Assembly (NCBI RefSeq): GCF_042477335.2
Contig: NC_091245.1
Span: 29,212,501 to 29,276,500 of the forward strand
Source: Ovis canadensis
Lineage: Eukaryota; Chordata; Mammalia; Artiodactyla; Bovidae
Reading direction: 5' to 3'
DNA length: 64,000 nt
Below, piece after piece: positions 1 through 10,904 of the stretch. How positions within the stretch are numbered: the first letter of the stretch is position 1; each line of letters starts with the position of its first letter. A model generated the notes under the pieces. The model made no database searches and was not told the DNA's origin. It worked only from the letters and a program-made list of their open reading frames with translations. Both the position numbers and the translations under genes were made by a program.

Positions 1-3000
1 CCAGGGATCAGCTTCAATGTATCTTATTCTGATCGAAAGTAGCTTCAATGTATCTTATTCTGTTTGGAAGTAGGCAGAAAATAGATCTGAGGCCCTTCTT
101 GTCCTTGGATTATTCAGCTGCTCTTTTTGATAATTATGATCCTGGTGACAGAAGAGAAATGTGAACACTTAAATTTAAACCCACTGATTGTAGTGAACCA
201 TCTCACTATGAAAACTTATAGACATCTATGAGGAAAATGGATGAGAAAGGCATGCTCTTGCCACAGGCGTTTCCCTTTCCCTGTTTTTTTTTTTTTAGGC
301 TCCTCTCCTGTTTCCTGTCACTTCTAATCCCTTTTTCATTTTTTCTTGCTGACCTCATATGAAATAGATGGACAACTAGAAAGCAGGGCGGAGACCACAG
401 CAGTGTCTTTTTAATCTTCTCTTCCTCTCCAGAGGCCTTCTGAGACTCCACGATAGCAGTCTGGCCTGGTGCCCAGTGTAATTAAAGTGTTCATGCTCAC
501 AGGTTTGTCTTAATAACCATCTAGTTTGAAATGAGTTCTTGTCGTAGTCATGCTGCACATAACTTTGGAGTAAAGTTAGCAGGCTAACTGTGGCACCGGG
601 GAGTGGGCAGCTACTCAGACAAGTAGAAAAGGTAAAACCTGATGGGACGAATCTTCGATGTGGGATGTTGTTGAACATGTACAGATTAGAATCCAGAATT
701 CTTGGTCTGTTTCAGTTTCAAAGCACTAGATATTTGGCGTTAAGTAAAAAGCAACCTTAAAAGAGTGAGTGATTAAAATTGTGAGTATCCTAAAGTTTGG
801 AAATTCTCTGAAAAAGTCCCAACACTGACCCCAAGTGTTGACTCTGACTTCTAACAAAGCAGATATTTTCTCTTGTGTCTTGTCTTTGCTTTATGTTTTT
901 ATGTATTTATTTAAAGTTTTTATAACCTATACCTACACAGTAATCAGTAAAGTCTGCTTGTTACGTAGTATCTTGTCCTGATGGAATGTTGATGTATTAC
1001 AAAGCCACATATGGTGATGTTTTAAAAGAAGGAAAAGAAAAGCTGTTGATTGCTGTCCATGCCCCACAGATACCTGGTGATTTCAGAAAAACTCGAGGAG
1101 ATTAAGTCTTTCCGGGAGCTGACCTGTCTGGATCTTTCCTGTTGCAAGCTTGGAGATGAGCATGAACTTCTAGAACATCTCACCAATGAAGCCTTGTCTA
1201 GGTATTGACCTACCACCATTTGTAAATGAATTGTTCTGTGTTTTAAAGGATGATCCAGTGGGAAGGATGTTAATTACTTCCCAGTCCTATGTTTATTTGC
1301 CAACTTTTTTTTCTAAAACATTTTCAATCTCCATTTACTTGATACAAGCAGCGTTGATTGGACAACTCAGGAAAGTAAGTCAGTAGGTTAGTTTATCTAA
1401 ATAAAATTTATTTCGACATATAGTACTTGACACTACCTGGGTTTAAAAATGATTTTGCCTTGATTTATTCTAGCAAGAGATGAGAAGTTATATAATTTTT
1501 GTAATCATTATCATTTTCTATTTTAATTGTCATTGAGCTGTAAATCATTTAAAAAGTGAACTAGTAAAAGACAGCCATAGAAGTTATTTTCAAGAACCAT
1601 ACTTTAAAGAAATCACCCAGTTCACACCCTTCATAAATAGTCCAAGTGATCTCAGTCTGGCTTGCAAAGAGAAGGCCAGATGGATTCCTTTATGGTTTCA
1701 TAAATACCCAGAAGGACAAAAGCACTACAAACCTGAGTCTAATCTTTTCCCTCAGGCCTGCCTAGGAAGTGACACCGACATACTGCCCTGTAGAAAGGTG
1801 TTTTTATGTGAGGTGGATAAAAAGTTTGGATTTCTTGCATGTGGGACAGTGGAGCACATTAACTCACCAGTTACAGGTTAGCTGAATGGATTGCCTTGTG
1901 CCTATACCTTATAAATCCATTCTGAAAATTAGATTTATAAAATATTAGAATAAAAGAATTGTGCTTTATATGGAGGATTCTCATAGGAGTTCTTTAGCAG
2001 ACTGTCCCAACATTTAGAATTTGACACAACATTTGTCAAGAATGCAGTTTTTGTGTGAAACAAGTGTATTTAATCTTAATGAAGTCCCTGCTTACCTCAT
2101 TCCACCATGTACCTTTAGTGCCCTCTACCATCTGAGGCTAGTACTACATGCTGCTTTGGTCTCAACCCTCACATAGTAACTGAAATAGCATCAAAGGATC
2201 TTTAATTCTGTTAAATGCATTAAGTGTGAAATAGCAAGGGTTAGAAGATACATTTTTAAATAAAGTTTATGAAAGCATTCTCATCACTTGATTTTCTCAA
2301 ATGCTCTTTAAGTAATTTACTCATGGACTTTGTTTCCTAGTGTAACTCAACTCCACCTGAAGGATAATTGTTTATCTGATGCCGGGGTGCGGAAAATGAC
2401 AGCACCGGTTCGAGTGATGAAGAGAGGCCTTGAAAATCTGTCGTTATTAGATTTATCTTGTAAGTTCTGTTAGAAGTTATAGATGATTAATACTGGAAGA
2501 GTGGACTTAGAAATCATCTGGTTCTTCCCCTTTGTTTGAGAGCTGATAGAATTGAGGGGTGATTCTTGGTGCCCCAGCAAGTCAGTGGCAGAGCAGGACT
2601 AAAGCCGGAGACTGTTTTCTCCTGGCCAGACACCTGTCCTGCCGTGATTCCACTCTGTAGGGCAGTGAAAGCCCTTATGGATTCACTCATGCCGCTTATT
2701 CTCTGCAGAGAGGTCATATTCACTGTATATTCGCAGCATAGAGGACACGTGGCTCATCTTTACTTACCTTTGAGTTGCTGATTGATAGTGTCTGTCAGCT
2801 AGGTCATTTTTATCAGTAATTGCTTGGTGAAGATCTAGATAAATTCACAATTTTGATGCTTACTCAAGATGAACCAGATACTGACTCCAGTAGCAGAAAG
2901 GTTATAAGATCAGTTATGATTTAACTGAGCATGTATTGGATATGTGGCAGGGTGGTCGGTGTCAGAAGAGTAGGAGAGCAGGCGTTTGAGGTCAGAGGAC

Positions 3001-6000
3001 ATTGCTCTGCTGCTGTGTGCCCCTGGGCAAGTTATTTAAACTCTCTGAGCCTTGGTTTTGGCTTCTGTAAGATGAAAATAATGACGCCCTCCCTTCCTCC
3101 CTGGGAAGGATATTCATTTAGCAGATATTTTTTTGAGTGTCTGCAGTGTGCCAGCACTGTGCTCATCCTCTTGAGGACCCAGTGCTAAATGCAGTTCTCT
3201 TTGATATGAGAAGATTCCATGTAAGAAAGGATTGGTTTTAAAAAATGCAGGGCTTCGCTGGTGGCTCAGTGGTAAAGAATCCACCTGCCAGTGCAGGAGA
3301 TACGGGTTTGTGAGATCCCACATACCGCCGAGCGTCTGAGCCCGTGTGCCACAGGTGCTGAGCCTGTGCTCCGGAGCCTGGTGGCCACAGCTCCTGAGCC
3401 CATGTACCACAGCTGCTGAAGCCTGAATGCCCTGGAACCTGTGCTCCAGAGAAGAGAGGCCACTGCACTGAGCAGCCCGCACACTTGTGACCAGAGCAGC
3501 CTCACCTTGCCACAACTGGGGAAAAACCCGTGCCACAGCAAAGACCCAGCACAGCCAAACATAGATAATTCTTTTAATGTTAATTAAGACAGTGACAGTC
3601 TTCTTCTCTCAGGATCCTTGAAAATCTTATTAAAATCTTTTACTTTGGAGGTGAAATGGCTATGAACAAAGTCTAATATACCTGTTTATATACGTGTTTA
3701 ATATACATGTTTTAAACATGCTGTTTTTATGTGGTTCCAAATTAAACCCTTTGGAGTAGCTATCTGGTTTATTAATTTCTCTGCTAAACCCCAACTCCTA
3801 GGAAGTTTAGAGCTATAAAAGGTCTTAAGGATCATCTCATGTAGCTCTTCATAGGAAAGATAGATTCCCATATTTAATTTACTCTGAAAAGTTTGTTCTC
3901 TCAATATTTTATCGTTTGGCCTTTTTTCTTGAGCTTATTGTTGGCATATAACTGTAACAGAATACCACCTATGTTTTCGACATCTAGGTAACCCTGAGAT
4001 AACAGATGCAGGAATTGGATACCTCTTTTCTTTTAGAAAACTCAACTGCTTAGATATCTCTGGGACGGGACTCAAGGTAGGATTTCTGTTGCCTTCTCTT
4101 ACTTTCACAAACATACAGTTTGCTATCTTGCTTCTGCTAATTGACATTCAGAAAAGGACTGGTATCTGTGATAGTGTTTATTTCCTACTGAGAAGAAGTT
4201 AAGTGTTGACCATGTGTGTGCTGACCATTGTGTTGACTGTGCTGAATGTGTTGACCATCCGTGTTCTGTTTTTCCCTTACTAGGACGTCAAAGCTGTCAA
4301 ACACAAGCTTCAGACCCACATCGGCCTTGTTCACTCCAAAGTCCCTTTGAAGGAATTTGATCACAGTAACTGCAAGACAGAGGGCTGGGCTGATCAGGTA
4401 AGGCGGATTTTTCTCTCCTACAGTTAATATGGCGTCATAAATTCCAAGTGTCTTATTCAACACTCGAATAGATGCTAACCCTCTTGGTATTCTTTGGCTG
4501 AACTGTCATCTTCAGTCAAACTCGAGACACTGATGACTTGTAACTAACCCAGTTACTTGAGAAAAGTTGTTAGATGCTAGTCCTTACATCTCATGCTCTG
4601 GTCGCTAGACTGCTTCATCCTTATTGGACCTAGAAGAAAATGCCTTCTATAAGTGACTCAGAAAATAAATGAATTCTTGCTTGCTATGCAAAAACACAGT
4701 ATGATCCAACTTCAGAAGGGGAGATTCTCTTAGCTGTGTGTGTACCAAAAAAAGAGAACAAGTTACGCTGATGAAAATTCAAGTCTAACTCTTTCCCATG
4801 TAGGGGGCAAATTTCTTAACTCTCCATAGTAAGGAAATGTCTTTTTTTTTTTTTTTTAAATCCTTAGTGCTCCCATTCTCTTTCTTTCTTTCTTCCTTAA
4901 GTTTAAAAATTGTATTTTGTGTATAGAGAGCTAGCATTGTTTCTGGGAAGGTAGAGGTCTTGGATGACCCATTCAGAGAAGGTCACTTAGTCCAACTTAT
5001 TGAAGCCGATCCCCTTCGTGTACTGGTGGAAACATTGGTGGCACATGTTGAGGCCATATTTTCAGATCAGACCATGCTAGTTTGAGCAGACTGAGCCCTC
5101 CCATTTTCACCTTCTTCGCTGAACTTCCCTTTGATGCTGTCTTACCTTCTTGATGGTCTTCCTCAAGTTGGTAGGGTTCAGACTAAGGTAGGCACTCAGA
5201 AGGTAACCAAGTACTCAAGCACCAGTAGATGCCAGCTTGCCTGTGGTTGGTGCCCGTTTCCTTCAGATACTTTAAACCAGTGTTGATTGGAGGAGGCCTG
5301 GAGGACCCACTGAGCTTTTTGTTCTGGATCCTTCCTTGGCTGCACTCTGTAATGCATGGTGGTGGAACTATCCAGCCACCTCATGATAGCATCACTTCCT
5401 TATAGGTAAGCAAGAAGGAGTGCTGGTGAGTCAGTGTTTCAGAAGTACTTTGAAGTTTGTCCAGAAAATGCATGCTGAAATCATTATATATGTCCATTGT
5501 CAGACTAAGTTTGTAGCGCTAAGAGTCCTGGATACATCCAGTGGACTTGGGACAGATATGGGATGGTCATATAAGGGCTTGGAGTGGTTTGGTTATGGTA
5601 GCAGGTGACGTGGTGGAAAGAGCATAGGCTGGAGAGTCAGAGGCCTGAATTTGGGGTCCTGGCTCGGCAACCCAATAGGTATACAACTTAAGGCAGCTTT
5701 GGGTCTCTGTTTATTCATCTCTAAAATGGAGAAACCAGGACCTCTCTTGCAAGGTGAAGGGTGAAGTAAAATAGCTAGCAGCTTGGACTGAAAGTAAGTT
5801 GAGGCTCCACACAGCCTTGCCCCATGCAGCCCCAGCTAGGCCCCGAGGACGTGGCAGCAGTGCTTTATCTATCTTCTGTTGCTCTCTTATTGAAACTGTT
5901 ATAGGCTGACTCCATTCTCCTGCCTCATTCTCAGCAGGTGACACAGAAAAATGAGGCCATCTAACAGGAGTCCGTTTACTTCCCCATGTCTGTCTCAGAA

Positions 6001-8665
6001 TTTCTCCATTAAGTCACTTGCCAAGGGTCCCCTGGCTCGTAAATGGTAGAGCTAACTCTGGAACCGATTTCTTAAACTATGTGTTGTGCTGCTTCTGTGT
6101 CTTGCAAATGTTTGTCTGTCTTTATGATTATTTCATTACATACCATAATGAGAAGTGTGGAATTTAAAGTTCTTGTTACTTATGGTATATGTGAAATATT
6201 AATTAATTGTTGACTTTTCTTTATTTATGTGTATTTTTTACTAAGCTAAATTTTCAAAAGAATTTGTAGTAACATAATAAAAATATTAATACATTTGTAG
6301 CAGTTTTAAAAAATGGAAACTGATCCTAAAGTATCCTGAGAGTATGGAAATGTGGTTATTTTACACACAAGAGTTTGAATTACAGTTGGTATAGTCTAAG
6401 GTGTGAAAATGGGCCTAGGGATGTGTAAAAAGTATTATGACTAAGGTTTCAAATTTTAGTAAAGTACATGCAATTTATTTGTAGATTGGAACAGAGACTC
6501 ATCCTAGTCTGAAGTAAGATTACCACGGGGGGGTTGTGTTTATGGAAGGGGAGGAGTTGGGAACAAGGAAAGCTTGAGATTAAAAACTCAAGATTTTGTT
6601 TGGATTCACATCTTTCCAAATACATTTTATTAGATTGTTCTGCAATGGGAACGTGTGACTTTGGAAGCTATGAAGCCGCAAGAAACCTTGGAGTCTCGAA
6701 GAGCAGCTCAGCACTTCTGTGAGAAATTCCCTTTCCTTTGGAGTGTTTTGCCCTTAGATTATTTGGGCACTTAGTTCATCTTCACTCAGTGGGAAGATTA
6801 ACTATGATCACATTGACTTAATTAGATCACCAAGATTTATACTCTGTCAACATGGCTTATAGTGTAAGTTCACACTTACCTTTGAGCACCAGCACCAGGA
6901 ACATAACTTATTAAGTGTATGTATATATGTACATAGGTGTTTATATATATCCCGTCGTGTTCCAGAAAAGATTTGCAGTGATACAAAAATAGAATTCAGA
7001 ACATTAAAAAGGAGTTAAAGTGTAGCCAAAAGTAGAAGCAACACAAGTGTCCATCACAGATGCATGGATAAACAAAATGTAGTATTTACATACAATGGAA
7101 TATCATTCAGCCTTAAGGAGGAAGGAAATTGTAACACTTGCTATAACATGGGTGCAATTTATAGAGACATCCTGCTAAGTAAAATACACCAGTCAAAGAA
7201 GACAAATGTTGGGGCTTCCCTGGTGGTCCAGTGGTTCAAAATCTGCGCTTCCAGTGCAGCCAGCACAGTTCGATCCCTGGTCAGGGAACTAAGATCCCAC
7301 ATGCTTCGTGCTGTGGCCAGAAAAAAAAAGGACAGATGTGTGAGTCTTAAGAAGTTCCTAGAATAGTCAAAGTTCATAGTGACAGAAAGTGGAATGATGG
7401 TGGTTGGGACTAAGGTGAGGCGTGGTTGGGAGTTACTGTACCAAGTTTCAGTTTTGCTAGGCTGAAAAAGTTCTGCAGATGGATGGTGGTGATGTTTACA
7501 CAGCAATGTGAATGTACTTGATGCCACAGAACTATATACTCAAAGATGATTAACATGCTAAATTTATGTTATGTGTATTTTACCATAATTTTTTCTGAAA
7601 GAAGTTAAAGGATAAAATTGAAGTGAAGGGAAAATAAAAGTAGAAAAATAAGGAAAATTTATTCTATACCAAAAGATAGAGAATAAAGTTGTATCATTTG
7701 CTAGAGTTGTGCTACAAACTTGGCTGTCTTAGAAGAACAGAGTCAAGTCCAGATTCTCAGTAGTGATAGCTGACATTTTTTGAGCTTTCACTGTTGTGCC
7801 AAGCATTGTCCTAAGCACCATATATTGCTTCTTATATCTTCACATCACCCTTATGAAGTGGGTTTTATATCCCTATCTGAGAAAACTGAGTCTTAGACAA
7901 GTCGCTTGCCCAAGGTCATTTATCCAAGAAGTGGCAGATCTGAGATTTGACTGTGAATCTGTGATACCCTCTGTGCGTACATGCCTTCAACCTGTGCTGG
8001 TGCATATGCTGTAAATTACTTTATAAGGCACGAAAGGGGGAAAAATGAATCCAGACTCACCTTGTTTGGGCCTCTTGACACTTCTGTTGGATCATTTTTC
8101 TGGGCTTGGGCAGGCATTAGCAACTGGCATAGAAAGCTCATCACCCTTCCCTCTGTCATCACTTACAGATGGGAAGCGGGCTCGAACAGAAGCCCCAGGG
8201 AAGTATCCCCTGACAGAGGCCCATACGAACTCTTCTGAGAAGCTCCAGTTCTATAAAGAGAAGGCCGCAGACTGCCATGGGCCACTGTCGAAACACGAAG
8301 CCCTGTCAAGCCAGGAGTCAAAGAGCAAGAAGAGAGCTTTCGAGGAGCCAGAGAAGGAACAGAGCAGCTCTTCACAGTCTTCGAAGCAGAAATATGTGTG
8401 TCTTGCTGTTGAAGACTGGGACTTGCTAAATTCGTATTGATTGGCAAATACAAGTTGACCTTCTCCCCTTCTAGTGCTAACATATGAGGAAGGGGGCTGA
8501 TAATGTTTTCCTTTTTGTTTGAATTTACCTATGGCATTAGCATAGCAAGCGATTATTTCTACTTTTGTGGTGGGGGAGGGGAATGCTATGGAAGTCTGTA
8601 ATAATTTCTAATGTATATTTTCAATACATAGTAATTTTTTCAAATAAACGTTTTTGCTGTCCTTA
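1..8665 (+). CDS. LRRC42: LRRC42, 3' part of gene (six coding exons plus 3' UTR)
   Basis: Leucine-rich repeat containing 42. The spliced reading frame of 1070-1201, 2341-2459, 3988-4076, 4284-4397, 6634-6718 and 8169-8440 is open for 269 complete codons and ends at TGA. It matches the C-terminal ~63% of the LRRC42 protein (about 428 residues in human). LRR-like segments read LTCLDLSCCKLGD, VTQLHLKDNCLSDAGV and LNCLDISGTGL. The tail is lysine- and serine-rich (KSKKR, QSSSSQSSKQK) and ends VAVEDW-like, LAVEDWDLLNSY. The N-terminal exon or exons lie left of the window, so bases 1-1069 are intron. All donors are GT and acceptors AG. Molecular function is not established; LRR folds usually bind proteins. 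The basic tail could be a nuclear localisation signal, which is inference. The gene converges on LDLRAD1. Identification is firm. Confidence 0.95.
10..71. repeat. 31-bp tandem duplication
   Basis: The 31-base unit beginning AGCTTCAATGTATC occurs at 10-40 and again at 41-71, with a few differences near the end of the unit. It lies in an LRRC42 intron. Confidence 0.9.
1070..1201 (+). CDS. LRRC42: LRRC42 coding exon (in-window exon 1)
   Basis: Follows a CCCCACAG acceptor and ends at TCTAG|GTATTG. The first base completes an Arg codon from an exon outside the window; the frame then runs 43 codons from YLVISEKLEE to NEALS and leaves two bases (AG) for the next exon. It carries the LRR-like core LTCLDLSCCKLGD. 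Confidence 0.93.
1202..2340 (+). other. LRRC42 intron, no recognisable feature
   Basis: AT-rich intronic sequence with intact GT and AG ends. I see no gene, no young SINE and no clear repeat family. Confidence 0.6.
2341..2459 (+). CDS. LRRC42: LRRC42 coding exon (in-window exon 2)
   Basis: Acceptor TTTCCTAG, donor T|GTAAGT. The first T completes AGT (Ser); 39 codons follow, with the LRR pattern LHLKDNCLSDAGV and a second start at LENLSLLDLS. One base is left over, completing TGT (Cys) with the next exon. Confidence 0.93.
2960..3115 (+). mobile_element. MIR SINE remnant
   Basis: Has the MIR core pattern: a CTGCTGTGTG-like stretch, then GGGCAAGTTATTTAAACTC, then GAGCCTTGGTTTTGGCTTC and GTAAGATGAAAATAATG. 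Ancient mammalian SINE, degenerate, in an LRRC42 intron. Confidence 0.75.
3251..3565 (+). mobile_element. CHR-type (tRNA-Glu-derived) SINE, long form
   Basis: Starts GGCTTCGCTGGTGGCTCAG, has the B-box-like GATACGGGTTTG, then the characteristic run GAGCCTGTGCTCCGGAGCC and CCATGTACCACAGCTGCTG, and ends AAAGACCCAGCACAGCC with a short A-rich tail. Cetartiodactyl family; inserted in an LRRC42 intron. Confidence 0.8.
3988..4076 (+). CDS. LRRC42: LRRC42 coding exon (in-window exon 3)
   Basis: Acceptor CATCTAG, donor AAG|GTAGGA. Two bases plus 29 codons: NPEITDAGIGYLF to ISGTGLK. This continues the LRR array and ends in phase 0. Confidence 0.93.
4205..4268 (+). repeat. Degenerate TGTTGACC-type minisatellite
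   Basis: Units such as TGTTGACCATG, TGCTGACCATTG, TGTTGACTGTGC and TGTTGACCATCC follow one another. The tract fills much of the 3' half of the 207-base intron, just upstream of the polypyrimidine tract of the 4284 exon. Confidence 0.75.
4284..4397 (+). CDS. LRRC42: LRRC42 coding exon (in-window exon 4)
   Basis: Acceptor CCCTTACTAG, donor CAG|GTAAGG. Exactly 38 codons in phase 0, from DVKAVKHKLQ to KTEGWADQ; the end of the LRR region. The preceding intron is only 207 bases and carries a short degenerate repeat. Confidence 0.93.
4398..6633 (+). other. LRRC42 intron, mostly unannotated
   Basis: 2.2-kb intron. It holds a 16-T run (4842-4857), a MIR (about 5610-5745), an antisense MIR-like piece (about 5995-6085), and otherwise AT-rich sequence in which I recognise nothing. 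Confidence 0.6.
5610..5745 (+). mobile_element. MIR SINE remnant
   Basis: Pattern GGCTGGAGAGTCAGAGGCC, TGAATTTGGGGTCCTGGCTC, TTGGGTCTCTGTTTATTCATC and CTAAAATGGAGA fits the MIR core and tail. Confidence 0.75.
6634..6718 (+). CDS. LRRC42: LRRC42 coding exon (in-window exon 5)
   Basis: Acceptor TTTTATTAG, donor T|GTGAGA. 28 codons from IVLQWERV to RRAAQHF plus one base that makes TAT (Tyr) with the last exon. Less conserved by eye against the human protein than the LRR exons. Confidence 0.9.
7020..7600 (+). mobile_element. L1 LINE 3' fragment (split by a SINE)
   Basis: The left part reads AAGTGTCCATCACAGATGC and ATACAATGGAATATCATTCA, typical of the L1 3' region; the right part (GGGAGTTACTGTACCAAG to ATGTGTATTTTACCATAA) continues it. 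A SINE at 7210-7330 separates them. Old, heavily mutated copy in an LRRC42 intron. Confidence 0.8.
7210..7330 (+). mobile_element. Short CHR-type SINE inserted in L1
   Basis: GGGGCTTCCCTGGTGGTCC start, GTTCGATCCCTGGTCAGGG B-box region, end GGCCAGAAAAAAAAA. Flanked by near-identical 9-base TSDs, GACAAATGT (7201-7209) and GACAGATGT (7331-7339). Confidence 0.85.
7757..7970 (-). mobile_element. MIR SINE remnant (antisense)
   Basis: Reads TGTGCCAAGCATTGTCCTAA, ATCCCTATCTGAGAAAACTG and TTGCCCAAGGTCATTTATCC, the reverse-strand MIR pattern. It lies 0.2 kb upstream of the last LRRC42 exon. Confidence 0.8.
8169..8440 (+). CDS. LRRC42: LRRC42 terminal coding exon
   Basis: Acceptor CACTTACAG. Two bases plus 89 residues and TGA at 8438-8440. 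The reading frame is also open upstream of the exon, but the AG, the phase and the protein match fix the start here. The exon encodes the low-complexity basic and serine-rich tail and the conserved end YVCLAVEDWDLLNSY. Confidence 0.93.
8441..8665 (+). other. LRRC42: LRRC42 3' UTR with poly(A) signal
   Basis: Non-coding sequence after the stop. A canonical AATAAA lies at 8643-8648, followed by T/G-rich sequence (GTTTTTGCTGTCC), so cleavage is expected near 8660-8670. The exact end is inferred. Confidence 0.75.
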
Positions 8666-9079
8666 GGGTCTCCTTGTGAAATATACACTGGAGCCACAAG
8701 AAGTAACACTTTGCTTTGGGATGGAAGGCCGTGTGAACTAAGGCAGCTTAGTGTCATTTGTTACTACTCTAGTTTGGCCCAGCCAGTAGGATATACATAT
8801 AAATATGTATATGAATGGCAGCCACTACTGAATGCCTCCCATGAGCCATGCCCCAACCTGACAACAACAGTAAGTTGTTGAAGGTAGGTATTAACCCTAA
8901 TTTAAATAGTTACAGAAACTCAACCTCAAGCCAAATGAGTTGTAGAAGGTCCAGATCTTTAAAGAACCCTAATTTATATTCCATCCTGTCCAGCTCTAAG
9001 GTCCTTTCTATTACATTGCCTTTTTTAATAAGAGTTACCATTCATTAAAATCTCAACTATTTAAAGTCTATCAAGTAAA

Positions 9080-9160
9080 CCAAGACTCTTCACAATAGTC
9101 CTAGCAAGTAAGGATTATCACCTCCATTTGACAGGTGAAGAACCTGAGACCCATGACTCC
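9080..9160 (-). mobile_element. MIR fragment
   Basis: TATCACCTCCATTTGACAGG followed by TGAAGAACCTGAGACC resembles the reverse-strand MIR core (CCATTTTACAGATGAGGAAA). Short and degenerate. Confidence 0.55.
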
Positions 9161-9164
9161 TTAA

Positions 9165-9300
9165 ACCAGTATTTCTCAGGCTTTAAACTATAGATTCTGA
9201 TTCAGTAGATCTGGAGTTAGACTTGACAGTCAACATTTCTAACAGATTTCCAGATGATGCTAAGGCTTCTAATTTGTGGGCTACACATGGAGTAGCAAGG
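9165..9300. mobile_element. MER5A-like hAT remnant
   Basis: CAGTATTTCTCAGGCTTTAA, GATTCTGATTCAGTAGATCT, CATTTCTAACAGATTTCC and AGATGATGCTAAGGC match the non-autonomous MER5A pattern. It sits immediately left of a second hAT-like element. Confidence 0.7.
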
Positions 9301-9308
9301 CTCTAGAC

Positions 9309-9559
9309 CTTCACTGTCCAATACAGTGGTCTCTATTCACATGTCACCCTTGACCACTTGAATTGCAGCTAGGCCAAATTGAAGTGTGCTGTAAAATGCA
9401 TTCTGAATATCAGAATCAATGCCTAAAAGTATGAATGAAAAATAATCTCCATTTTTCAGTGTTGATTATATGTTAAAATGATGTTTTCTAATGTGGCTAC
9501 TAGAAAATGTACATGACTTGCCTTCATGATTTGCATTGTATTTCTGTTCGACAGTGCTG
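9309..9559. mobile_element. Non-autonomous hAT-like DNA transposon with 8-bp TSD
   Basis: Ends CTTCACTGTCC and CGACAGTGCTG are inverted repeats matching at about 9 of 11 bases. Both sides carry the identical 8-base direct repeat CTCTAGAC (9301-9308 and 9560-9567), the TSD length expected for hAT elements. No transposase frame is visible. Confidence 0.75.
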
Positions 9560-9567
9560 CTCTAGAC

Positions 9568-10561
9568 CATGTTCCATCCGTAAAAGGTGAGCTTAAAGCA
9601 AGACTTGCTGGCTAGTAAAAGGAAGGGAGAGAGTACCTTAGGAATTAGGAACTGGGTGTCACAGATTTGACAGCTGGAAATGCTCTGGAGTTTAACCAGG
9701 ATTTTAATATAATTAGATCTTGGATCTGACGTGTTCTATTTGCTATTCAGAGCAAGGCAAGGTGCTTCCTTTGTAAATGTGGCTGCCTATTGCCTAGGGT
9801 CGTATCAAAAGCTCTGATATCTGAAATTTATCCAGTGAAAAGGCAGATTCAGTGCAGATTTTCTGTTGTTGTGGAGGTAGAGTTGAGCTTTAATGTATCA
9901 CTTGGGTGAATGGTAGCGCACCTTGCCAGATTCCTAGTACGAACAACTAGCCTTACTTGTCAGACTTAGCGTGTATTGTTAGTCAAACATGAATCTAATT
10001 TGATCACCGCCCACCATCACCAGGCTCCTGTTGCTGTGGTGTAATGTTGTGGCACAAAGTGGCACCTGATTACTCATCAAACATCCCACGTATGCTGATC
10101 ATTTTGGAGGGCAAATCTTTCAAAGCAACATCTGATTACTTTTCTTTTATAAACAGTGTACTTTTGAAACTAAGATCTCACTTTCTTTAGCTTTTTTTTT
10201 CCTTTCAAGTTTCTCATTTTCCCTTGGCTGGTGAGTCATTTAAACATACATATTTTGTTTGATCCAAACAGTTCGTTGTAGTTATTAAGATAGAGTTATG
10301 GAAGTCTAGTCTTTGTTTTAATGACTGAAACAAATGATGAAGGTTAAGAAATTATGACTAGCATAAAATAGATGAGGTAATCTCTGTGTATTTTAACTTG
10401 TAAGATTTGCATTTTTAAAATTAGACTTTCTTGTTTCTAGAATTCACTTGCTGACTCATTACGAACTTTGAGCAAGTGATTCATTTCTGCTAATACTTAG
10501 CTTACTCTTTAAAACTAAGCCACCTTACCTACATAAAGTTTGCAAGAGTGAATAAATCAGT
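9568..10561. other. Intergenic, no recognisable feature
   Basis: About 1 kb of sequence between repeats with no long frame, no young repeat and no structural RNA that I can support. Confidence 0.5.
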
Positions 10562-10725
10562 GGTATGTAGCCCGCCAGGCTCCTCTGTCCGTGAAATTCT
10601 CCAGTCAAGAATACTGAAATGGGTAGCCATTCCCTTCTTCAGGGGATCTTCCCAACCCAGGGATTGAACCCTGGTCTCCTGCATTGCAGGCGGATTCTTT
10701 ACTGTCTGAGCCACCAGGGAAGCCA
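10562..10725 (-). mobile_element. Bov-tA SINE (antisense)
   Basis: Reads as the reverse complement of Bov-tA: GCCCGCCAGGCTCCTCTGTC, GGGGATCTTCCCAACCCAGG, TGAACCCTGGTCTCCTGCA and TGAGCCACCAGGGAAGCC. Confidence 0.85.
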
Positions 10726-10904
10726 GTGTTACCCAAAACTATGGCGAGTGATTCCCTGCCCCAGAGTCTCCTAAGGATTTGTTAAAAATTCCTGTACCCC
10801 ACCCATATTTACTGAATCAGAATTGTTTAGTTTACTAGGATTACGTAATAATCTGATATTAGGCCAAATTTTCTTTTCATACATTTACTCCAAAAAATGC
10901 TGAG

